Part shown: piece by piece, positions 38,782 through 48,872 of the stretch
Numbering within the stretch: position 1 is the first letter of the stretch
Layout of the letters: every line of letters starts with the position of its first letter
Assembly (NCBI RefSeq): GCF_949628265.1
Contig: NC_088786.1
Span: 28,169,681 to 28,233,680 of the forward strand
Source of the DNA: Cloeon dipterum
Taxonomy: Eukaryota > Arthropoda > Insecta > Ephemeroptera > Baetidae
Length of the DNA stretch: 64,000 bases
Direction of reading: 5' to 3'
The notes under the pieces: model-generated
What the model was told of the DNA's origin: nothing
What the model saw: the letters and a program-made list of their open reading frames with translations, nothing else
The model's database searches: none
Position numbers and translations under genes: made by a program

Positions 38782-41700
38782 ATGTTGCTGTTAACGCTAT
38801 CCAGCTTGCTAATAGCCCTTGGTGAGTACGCGAATTCATGCAGTGAACATAGAGAATGAAATAACAGCTCGCGGTAAAACTCCTAATATTATGTCCTGAA
38901 AGTCCTTGCTCAGTTATTGATTTACTCACGCATGGAACCGAAATTGCTCCGTCTTTGCGAAACACCTTTTTACGACATGGAAGGGCTAAAGTTTATTTTC
39001 CTTAGTGGCGGCCGCTGATTTCAAGGAGCCATTCAACGCGACGGCGGCCGCCAGCAGTTGCGTGCGGCCGCCCGCGGAGGCGGACGCAACTGCTCTGGCC
39101 GCTCTTTTGCGCCTTGTGCCGCCTCTACCACTTCTCGGGGGCAGCAATAACTACCAGTGCCGTCTCCACAGCCGCCTCTTTCACGAAGAGTTGAACCAGA
39201 TGAAGATGTGGGCACTAAAGAGTAAGTAGCGTTTTTTATATTTGAGAAAAAAATGAAAATCTCTACGTATCTTTGGACAGAAGCAGTAAAATAAAATACG
39301 AAACATAATATTGCAATGGAATTGGCTGAAATAAACGAACGAAAACAGAAAAAAGAATTTCGACCGTGACAGGACTCGAACCTGCAATCTTCGGATCCGA
39401 AGTCCGACGCCTTATCCATTAGGCCACACGGTCTACATGTCAGTTCCACATCTGGCTACGCTTATAAACGCGGTACGGAGTTGAACGAATGCGCGAGAAC
39501 TTGAGTGGGGGAAGAGCGCCAACAGTTTGAAACTTTTCTCTCCTCTCTGTCATTAGAAGACAAAAAATGAAATTCGAGCGGAACCTAAGCTTTCATAGTA
39601 AAATTGGGATGTTTAATTTAAAAATAATATTAAATTGTTTGTAAAAGCTTCTGAATTGACAAATTAGCAAATTAGCAGTGCTCATGCAGCTACCCATATT
39701 AAAATAAAAAAGTGTCAAGTTTACACTCTTTGATATCATTAAATAGAGGCCACACAGCTTTACAAATAATTTAATTTGTTTTTCCTCCACTTTTTATCAA
39801 ATAAAAAATCAATCATTTTCAATTTTGTCCGAAAAAATTAGATAGATAATACCAACAGTGCGAGCGGTTTTTTACAACACTTTGGGGGAATGCTCCATGC
39901 ATTATGTTGCAAAAGGACCAATCAGTGCACACTCCTCTATTTTTAACTCACTTGGCGCGCAGGGAAACTATAGCAGTGAACGTGAAAATTATTGATGTAA
40001 TTCTTAAAATTGTAGGTCAAACTTTGATTACCTTTTAAGCATAAAAAATAATTTTTGTACATTCGTCCAACCTTTATGAGTCTCTATATAGGTTATTAAG
40101 AATAAAAATCAATATCTACTAAACAATTGAGTTTAACCATTGATGGTAAACACGCGGCTAGCTAACTTCCGGAGGACTGGCTAAAATTTTGAGGCTTTAG
40201 GCAAAATGGGAAGCGGCTGCGGTTTTCTGTAGTATGCTACTCTAGAGTTTTGGAAACGGGTGCTGGTTAATCCACGGAAGCCAGTTATATTTTTTTTAAT
40301 TATCAACCAAATATCAACATTTTATTGGTTCGCATTGTTGAGCGTGTGCCTTGTGTGAGAATACGAGCGATGTTTGAAGATCGAATGCGGGCTGCATTGG
40401 CCCCTACATTCTCTGGCATTGCAATTACGAGTCCATTTGGATTTAAGAGGATTTCGCAAGCTCTCCGACTAGCTAGTTTGCACCTTTCAAGTATTTTGTG
40501 GGATGAATGTCAAGGCGTTTCGATAAAAGTCCCTATAATGTGGGGGCAGTAACATGAGATAGTCTTTTTTGGTCTAGAGGCTTCCTCCAATGAGGCCCGT
40601 GAGCCAATATTATTCGTTCGCGATGTTATTGTGACACGGAGTTTTCACGAGTTGTTTTTGTTGGGAAATAACAAAAGGGGGTAACCCATCTCAAAAGAGG
40701 TGAACCGATAAAAAAAAACATTTATCTAAAACGGAAAAGCACCAAATTACTATTTTAAATTTTTGCGAGAGAGAGAGAGAGCATCTTTGAATCAAAATTC
40801 ATAAATTAATATATTTTATGAATAATTTGGAACTATAAAATATTTATAAATGTTTTTATACTAAAATGGTCTCTCTCTCTCTGGCAAAATTTATAAAATA
40901 ATAAAATATATACTTTTTATTTATATATCAAAATATTTTGCTAAAAATTTGCACTTATATGCAAAAAATGTGCATCAAACTTCCGTGACGTCGCACTAAG
41001 GTAATAAAATTAACGAGGTGAGAAAACCCATGAGTGTGCTGCTTTCAAAAAACGATTAAAATAAACCCAAGCAGCGAACAGCTTAACTTTACTAACATAC
41101 GCACAACTTGTTTCTACATAACTAAACGAGTTAAAATTCAATGGAAAAAATTTCAGTGTATGATGCCTCTAGCAAAATTGGGTCAAGTCTATTGAATGGC
41201 AACCTGGTGCACCTCGGCGACTTCGAACAGTGCGTATCTGCAGTGAGGACGCCAGAACACGTGGGAGGTGGACCCCGCATCAGGGGCAAATATTGCGCCG
41301 CTTCTGTGTACCTCGAGCCGGTTGGCGCCGGTGCGAACGGCAAGTGGCGGGAGCTGCATGCCATCATCGACCTGATGAAGTCACACGATGCTATGAGCAA
41401 CGAGTACCAAAACGTAAATTTTTCCCATTTTCAATGACTGAATTATAGATAAAAAATTTTCAGAACGATCTTCACTTGCCAACATTTAGCCCCGTCCAGC
41501 TGGGCTTCTGCATTCCGGACAGCTGCGGTCACGAGGACCTGGAGGACAGTCTCAATGAGATGCTAAAACCAATTAATATTTCCTCTGGGATAGACTTTAA
41601 AGTGCGCCTGGGCCAAAAGTCGTGCCGAAATGCGGATGAAAACCAAGTCGATCGATGGACGGTCATTACTATGTAAGTTTAACTTCTATGAGCAAAAATC

Positions 41701-44700
41701 TCACGCCACCTTCACCAACAAAAGTTATTATTAAATTTCCAAAATTTGATTCTTATGCTGCGTTAGTCTAATTGTTCAGATTGGGAAATTTAACAGTTTG
41801 CGGCTTGTTTGACTAGAGTCGCTGAATTTTTGTTTGAATGGCGTTTTGGCATTGGGGGGATTTCAGCATTTTCGTCGCATCGCTGCTAATGTTTGCACTG
41901 GCTGGGACTCTACATGAGAAAGCGCACACAGCCGAAAACGGTGCTTTACTTCCTACGGCACATGAAGGTTTACCTTTTACTTTGAGCTAATAAATTATGA
42001 TTTTAACTGTGACCTATTTCGAAAAGGAACTTTCAGACGTCTGCTTTTGGCGTTCTCTCTCCGGCGCAACTGGCGCTCCTTGGTGGACACAGACGTGCCG
42101 GAAGATGAGCTCAGCTGCCTGCATGGCCTGCGCTGCTTCGCCTCCCTCATGATCTACGTCATCCACAAAGTGGTTTTCATCCTCTTTCACCCTTTCTCCA
42201 ACCGCACGGACGTTTCAGACGTGAGCCACCGCCGCACTAATACAAGTTTTGTGTTTTGTGTTTCTATAAAAGAGTGATGATTTTTAGCTCCTCGAAGGCG
42301 ACTGGACGATGATCTTTAGAGCCTTCTGGAACTGGGTAGACGCCTTTGTCGTGCTGAGTGGCCTGCTCACTTCTTTCTACGCGTTTAAGAAACTGCGAAC
42401 GGGCCAAAGGCTTAACATCCCAAAGATGTACTTCCAAAGATATCTCAAGTACTGAATCCAACCCCTGAAACGTCGCACCTCTGAATTGTCAAGATCATTC
42501 CAGGTTCACACCGATGGTCTTTGTGTGGAGTTTGATTCTGCAGAATCTGATGCAGCATCAGGTGTCTGGACAGAACCTCGTTAGAATCGTGGGACCTTAC
42601 GTGGACAATTGCAAACGCGGTCTTTTGCCCGTGCTGACCTACACGAGCGTTTTCAACGGACTCAATAAGATGGTAAACCACCTTTAACAAAGAATGACCC
42701 CTTTTGAATGAAACCCGGCATTTGCAGTGTTACCCGCCAGCCCATCAGTTGGTCACTGACATGCACATGTACATCCTGTCACCGTTCATCATGTTGGGCA
42801 TCTGGAAGTACCCCAAGAAAGCGCCGTTTGTCTTCTGCGCCACGCTAGCTGTCCTAGCCGCTGCTAAGTACTCAGTCGTGATGCAAAACCAACTCGGATC
42901 CTTCCTCTTTTACGGCATGTCGTAAGTACCGAATTAAATAAATTTCCTTGAATTGGAATTTTAATTGCTGTCTATTTTTTTCATTAAAATATAAGTAAAT
43001 GACAATAAATGCCAGGTCATGAATTCCGTTCCATCAGGAACATAATTTTTCAAAGAGAAAATTGTAGAAAAGGAGGGAGGAATTGGGTAAAAAAGGAGGT
43101 GAGGTCTTGTAATTCATCTAAGTTTTTATTTCTACCTTCCAATATTTAATCCTTTTTGGTACGGTTTTTTACTTCCTTTTTCTATCCTTCTTTTTTAAAT
43201 TTTGTATTTGAAATAAAATATAAACTTGCAATAGGGCAATCAATTTTATGTTGCATGTGTTGTAGAAGTGAAATTTTGAATACAATTTTTGCGAACGAAC
43301 TGTTTTAGAACGGAGACAATGGTCAAATCCGCAAACATAATCTACGTGAACGCGCTGCACCGGCTGACCCCTTATCTTCTGGGTCTGGGCCTAGGGTACG
43401 TGCTGCAGATTACCGACTGCAAGCAGGTGCTGAGTAGGGTGCAGATGGCTGCCGGCACTGCCATCGCCATCGGCTGCGCGGCCTACAGCATGTTCGGCGT
43501 GTCGCACTCGTCACGCAAGGGCTACATCTACCAAGTGAACGAGGCCGCTGTGTTCGCCACCTTCCAGCCCCTGATGTGGGGGTTCGCTCTCTGCTGGCTC
43601 GTCTACAGCTGCGCCACCAAGCACGCACCAGGTAAATCTCAGTTAAAAGGAAAATTTTCGACGGTATGGGTTTTAATTATTTCACTGAATTTCCAAAAAG
43701 AGCCAAAAATATTATCAATTTCCATTCTCTTTAAAAGAAAATATTTAAGAACCATGACAAAAATGAATATCATCGGATTTCCTCATACCTTGTAAAGCAA
43801 AAATGTCTTATACACGCAAGAGTATTGATGTGAGGTCCTTGTTCACTTGTTTTTATATGAAATATTAAAAAGTGCGATGGCCGGGAATCGAACCCGGATC
43901 AACTGCTTGGAAGGCAACTATGCTCACCATTACACCACCATCGCTGATTAATTTAATGTCCTAAATTACCCACTGATAACTAGAAAATAATTGAAGTTGG
44001 TCAGATGCTGAGGGTTTCCCTGAAGTGCTTACTATATCGTTATCTTTTTAGATTCTTGTTACAAAAACAAAATATCTTCCTAGACGTCACAATAATGATA
44101 TCATTTGATCCAAACAAGTCTGCAATTTAAAGAAGGAGGCGCTTATCCTGCTCCCACACTTTTTTCCATCTCTTTTTAGCAGACAATTGAACTGTGTGCG
44201 CTGATGCGTTGAGCGGAAATCGCCTCGTCAGCGACGATGGCGCGCGGGGAACTGCAACATTATCCTCAAAGGCAGCCTAAATATAACGCAATCTTTTGCT
44301 CACAGGGTGGCTTCTGCGTCTTCTCACCTGGCGAGGATTCATCATTTACTCGCGCCTCTCCTACGCTATCTACCTCACGCAAATCTACATTGTCGCGGTC
44401 AACGTGGGAAATGCTGTTCACTCTAGCAGATTCGGCGTCCACAGAATAGTAAGCAAATTTAAAAAATAAAAACTTTGTGAACTCTAAATCAAAATTTCCA
44501 GTTTGACATGAATGACATTGCGATGGTTGGAAGCGCCTCGTTGCTCAGCACCCTCATCCTGCTGCTGCCCCTCCAGGACGTGTCCCTTTTAATAAGCGGC
44601 GGATGTGAGTGTTAAAGCCATGCGTCGCTGTTCTAACTATTAACCATCTGATAATTTACAGATAAGCCCCCGAACTACTCAAAATACATAAAGCCTTCTC

Positions 44701-44762
44701 CAGAGGAGCACATTGAGGAAAAACAACAGGAGAGAGCGGTCAAGTGCCAAGCCGAGGAGTAA
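38782..44762 (+). CDS. NRF-6-like membrane acyltransferase (acyltransferase 3 family), copy 1
   Basis: Multi-pass protein of the nose-resistant-to-fluoxetine family: a secreted-side N-terminal NRF domain followed by an acyltransferase-3 membrane domain. Family members affect lipid or drug uptake in worms and flies; the substrate here is unknown. Thirteen exons stay in phase: 38782-38821, 39006-39221, 41157-41413, 41464-41672, 41867-41967, 42027-42220, 42288-42448, 42504-42672, 42728-42921, 43309-43631, 44306-44448, 44502-44604 and 44662-44762, giving 736 residues. Residues 1-16 are a signal peptide (MLLLTLSSLLIALVAA). The NRF domain shows MYDASSKIGSSLLNGN, LGDFEQC and GFCIPDSC. The conserved acyltransferase motif is LHGLRCFASLMIYVIHK with its histidine. 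Later family landmarks are CYPPAHQLVTDMHMYILSP and LTWRGFIIYSRLSYAIYL. Introns 2 and 10 contain antisense tRNA genes. Its neighbour at 45520-48474 is a convergent paralogue. Confidence 0.93.
39361..39433 (-). tRNA. tRNA-Arg (anticodon TCG)
   Basis: 73-nt cloverleaf on the minus strand: acceptor GACCGTG pairs with CACGGTC, the D-arm is GGCC...GGC, the anticodon stem TCGGA/TCCGA has loop CTTCGGA giving anticodon TCG, and the T-arm is TGCAGGTTCGAGTCCTGTC-like with GGTTCGAGTCC. The intact A and B boxes indicate an active RNA polymerase III gene. It lies antisense inside intron 2 of the acyltransferase gene. No intron is present. Confidence 0.97.
40756..40893. repeat. Fold-back element with (GA)n/(CT)n arms
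   Basis: The left arm (AAATTTTTGCGAGAGAG ... CAT, 40757-40784) and the right arm (ATGGTCTCTC ... GGCAAAATTT, 40866-40892) are near-perfect inverted repeats of about 27 bp around an AT-rich centre that holds a second palindrome (TTCATAAA ... TTTATGAA). It lies in intron 2 of the first acyltransferase gene and could form a long hairpin in the pre-mRNA. It is probably a small non-autonomous element. Confidence 0.65.
43873..43944 (-). tRNA. tRNA-Gly (anticodon TCC)
   Basis: 72-nt cloverleaf on the minus strand: acceptor GCGATGG pairs with CCATCGC, discriminator A, D-arm with GGTGTAATGGTGAGC, anticodon stem GTTGC/GCAGT with loop CTTCCAA giving TCC, and T-arm CCGGG TTCGATT CCCGG. It lies antisense in intron 10 of the first acyltransferase gene and carries no intron. 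Confidence 0.97.
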
Positions 44763-45519
44763 ATAATAATCGCGGCAGGCACCATCCGTCCTGTTATTAG
44801 TGATTTAAGAAAGAAGAAAATGTATTTCCTCTTGCCATTAGTTGAAACTACTTTAAGTGCGTGAGACAGAACTTATCAAGTGTGGAGTGGGTACATTATT
44901 TACTCTTCTGAACTGGTCCAGGGAATTCTGCGGCCGCATAGTGCGCGCACAACTCTGGTGCACAGTGCGCGCGTGTGCGAAAATGTTCTCGACACGGGCT
45001 ATCCTCTTGCGACTGAATCTCCCCTCTTTAATACTATGTATTTTTCATTATTTCATCATTTAAATGGAATGAAAAGTCCTACTTTATTTATGTAAACTGT
45101 GAAGCGTTTAATTTCGCCGTTTTTGCAATTTTGTTACAATACGGAAATACTTTTCCAGTTTCTAGCGCAGTGTGAATTTTTTATTTAAAGTAAAACGATA
45201 ATTCTGGACAGCAAAAGGAATAACTAGACTTCATCCTCGTTGTTTAAAAGAGCTCGACCAGTTTTGGCGTCTGAAATGCGTTATAAGAAAGAAATAATTT
45301 TGACCGCAAATTTCCCCCCAGAATATGAAATATTATTAGAAATAAAATTAAATGATACTCAATTAAAATTTTATGCACATAATTCATGAGTCAGCCAAGG
45401 TTATTTTCCGGTCAAGAATGCAACACTCCTCGAAGGATAATTTTTTGAGAAATACAATGCATTTTCTTTCTTACAATTATAAACTCGGTATTTTAAATCA
45501 AGATTTAGAAGGGTCTGCT
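44763..45519. other. Convergent 3' flanks of two acyltransferase genes
   Basis: AT-rich sequence between the stop codons of the tail-to-tail paralogues; it should hold both 3' UTRs. No further coding exon is seen. Confidence 0.55.
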
Positions 45520-48474
45520 TTACTGCGATTTATCTTGATCAGTCTTTTTCGTCTTTTTCATTAACACCTCCCAAATCTCCACAATGGGTACAAGGTAGAC
45601 GACCGTGAAATAAATTCCAAGCGCCAAGCACACGAGGAATTCGTGTAGGTTAATCTGAAACAAAATCGTCAGGAGCGGTTAGGCATGCAGGCCAACAGTA
45701 GTGTCGAGCGGGTTGACTGCGTTAGCGAAAAGGCAGGCGCTTACCACGTGGAATATGGAAAATGTGGTGGTGGAACGGACGGAGGCGATCCAGTAGAGTA
45801 TAACAGGCAACTGCACTAGATTGAAGCCCAGGCTTAGCCGGGTGCACATCACAAACCAATAGCTGCTGCAGAAACGGTTCAGCCGTTCTAAAATTTAACA
45901 ATTTTCTTCTGAAAAAAAGAACGGATTATTTGGATATATTTACCAGCTTGACCAGTAGCGCAGATGAAGACAAACCAACTGAGCACAAATGACCACAAAA
46001 AAGGCTGAATCAAGCCATATACAAGGGTTTTCTGGAAATAATTTCAATATATTCGAGTGAATTCCGCTGATATCTATAGGTGAGAATAAACCTCATAGTG
46101 ATGAACGTAGTTCTCGCTGCCGGTTTCATAATGCCAGGCGACGCAGTAAAATGTCATCAAGCCAGCAATGCAGTTTCCCAGCCAATACATTTTCTTTGGT
46201 ACCATAAATCAATCAATTTATGCGATACAGCAATAAAAAAATATCAAACCCTGTCCAAATTATATTTGCAGTTGATCTTCTGCAAGTAGCAGCCAGTACA
46301 AAGTCCAATCATGTAAGTTGGCAATCGTATTATAGCGGGAAAGAGAAGATAATTCGCTATCTTAATTGTTGATTTCCGACTTTAGTAAGAAATAAAGGAG
46401 AAAAAATATATTCGTAGTTGCTTTTAAATAAAATGCGAATTACTCGTAATTGTTGTGCGCGACCACTGGGAGGTTGTGACTCTGAATTAAGTGATATTTG
46501 TAGTAGACCACCAGGTTGCACATGAGGAATATAAAGTTGACCGACCTGGATGGCTGGTACCACAGCGCGATAACGAGGAAGGGAGCAAGTAGGTACAGCA
46601 ATAAATCCGTCGTAAGATGATTTGACGTGTCATAACACTAGAAAGTGTTGCAAAACAAGTTAACCATATTATTAAAAAACATTATCATTAATTACGTTAT
46701 TTGGGAAACCATTAAAACTCGAAGTAAAGGTTGCCAGGGTCCAGATTTTGCCCTGGCAGTTGGTAGATGTGAACTCCAAATAGCGCATCCACAAAGGGCC
46801 ATTTAAGATAAGCGGCGCTAAGTGCGTGTATGAGAACGCAATGACGAGCAACAGTACGACGAACCTATAAAGTATAGCGCCAATCATAGTACAAATATCA
46901 AATATAAATACGCGTATTTTAAACCTTACCTGATATAGCGTTTCAGGTACATCTGAGGAAGGTTCAGATTTTTACCACTTTTGATTGTGCGGGCGGCATA
47001 GTAGGCAGTTGAAACGGCGCTTAGAAATATGAAACCGTCAACGTAGTTCCAGAACATTTTCACTAGTAGGGTCCATTTCTCGTTCATAACTCCGAATCCC
47101 TCCAATTTGTTTGTAAATGGCATCATCATCATGGCAGCGCTCTTGTGCAGAAAATAAAGCAGGATGAGGAAGAAGGCGCGCATGCCGTTTGTGCAGCCGA
47201 GGTCGTCGTGTTGCTCAGGGCGGCTCCAAAGCAATTTCCAGCAGCGACCAAGAGACAGGGACATCAGGACCCGCGCGCTTAATCTTTTTTCTGCGCAAGT
47301 GGCTAAAGACGTTTCTGAAGCCCAGCAGACCAAACTCAACAAGGTTGGCACCACAAGCAAAACTCTGTAAAAGATTTGTAACTTTCTCTCTTTAATATTT
47401 TGAGATGGAGACGCGCGTGAAATTTGTCATCACAACTTTTCTAAAAATTTTAAAACTTTAACACTTGATTAATATAATATATCTTTTGGAATATTACAAC
47501 TCCATAGTTAATATCGGATCCACGCAGATAAAATTTAAATCACCACACAATAATAATACGAAAAACATTTGCGGTAAAGAAAACGATTTTTGTAGCTCAC
47601 ATGGCTGAAATGGCTTCGGTCGAAAGATGCGTCGGTTCATCAGTCCTGCACAAACCCTTTCTCAGGATGATTTCAGCCTCCAACGGAGAATCTGCTATGA
47701 GAGCAGACACTTGATCTGCCAGAGCAGCAACAGCATCTTTTTCATCGCACGCATCAGGCAGGCACAATCCAACGAGGAATATGTTGTTTGCCACATTGTA
47801 AAAAGTAGGCTGTCACATGAATAATAATTATTGGCTTGCAAAATAAAATCTATTCTGAAAATGTCCAGTTAAAAATTGCATGAACTTACGTCAGTTAAGT
47901 TGCCTGTGATCTGCCTTTTCGCCTGAGCTAGGTTTAAAATCTCGACGTAATTGTTGCTGCTATTTTCAGCCAATTTAAACTCGATTTCAGGTAAACAGTA
48001 TTTTCCTCTAATCTGTCTCAGACGTTTCATTACTTTATGAAAATGTTAAAGCATAAAATAATATTGGCAAACCTGATTGTCTGGCGACCTGACAGACAGA
48101 CACTGTTCAAAATCACCCAACTGGTCAACATTACCCCTCAATATTCCAGGGGGAATTTTCGCGTTCGCATCCAGCACTGCATGGACAATTTCAAATTATC
48201 AAATTTTTTAAGGTAGCTTTTGCTCACTTTGTAAGGCCCATAGCTCCAAACCTTCAATTGCAGCATGATAAATTTCAATTTGCCTTTTGCATTCAGCAGA
48301 ACTTTCTTTGAACTCAGGACTTTGGAGGCGCAGTTTCCGACCAAAACCATTGCCACTTGCAGGAGTGAAAAGAAGTGCCCCTTTTTCAAAATTTCAATTG
48401 AAAAGAATGTTAACATTTCAACTGCTATAGTTCTTACCCAAAATGAACAAGAGATTACTGGCCACCAGGTTCAT
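45520..48474 (-). CDS. NRF-6-like membrane acyltransferase, copy 2
   Basis: Same family and exon count as the convergent neighbour. Thirteen exons in transcription order: 48474-48438, 48305-48228, 48176-48073, 48012-47890, 47809-47601, 47364-46930, 46864-46696, 46637-46444, 46379-46250, 46193-46092, 46031-45944, 45887-45745 and 45654-45520, giving 648 residues. NRF-domain landmarks are ELWALQMLDANAKIPPGIL, LGDFEQC and GLCLPDAC. The acyltransferase segment keeps the motif histidine (GMRAFFLILLYFLHK) and DTSNHLTTDLLLYLLAPF, RLPTYMIGLCTGCYL and EFLVCLALGIYF. The exon 2 start is the weak point. The best-looking acceptor, at about 48360, would put the conserved WALQM segment out of frame, so the acceptor at 48306 (TTCAAAG) is used; this leaves a short N-terminus (MNLVASNLLFILE) and a short NRF domain. 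The first exon may be misjudged; the remainder is solid. Likely endomembrane or plasma-membrane location; substrate unknown. Confidence 0.9.
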
Positions 48475-48872
48475 GCTTTCGCTTTGCCTGCTCAGACTGG
48501 ACTGTATACTTCAATCTGCGATTAAAATTGCATTTCCCACACTCGCATGCATTTCATTTGAATTCAAGGCTGGCTTTGACTCACGGTGTGCACTTATTTC
48601 CTTTGCTGGTAAAATGCAATTTCAAAGCAGTGAAACGTCCAAAAGAGGATCGGCATCAATTGGCAAAAACCCAGGGCTCACATTTAAGCAAATTTGGGAA
48701 GGTTCAGAAGGATAAACAAATGGTCCAAAGTTGTGTAACATTGTTTGATTTTTACTCTCAAAACATAATTATTCAACTCATCAACAATTCATTGCAATTC
48801 ATAAAAATAACTTGCATATCCATTAGTAGGTAGAAATATCAAAAATAGAGATTTGCTGTCGACGCGAAGAGT
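48475..48872. other. Intergenic stretch between acyltransferase 2 and thiolase
   Basis: Both flanking genes are on the minus strand, so this should hold the 3' UTR of the thiolase gene and the promoter of the second acyltransferase gene. No coding exon or clear promoter element is visible. Confidence 0.5.

Noticed and set aside
39033-39449. 138-codon minus-strand ORF
   Set aside because: It runs through the tRNA-Arg gene (its start translates the cloverleaf) and the antisense of exon 2 of the acyltransferase; not a protein gene.
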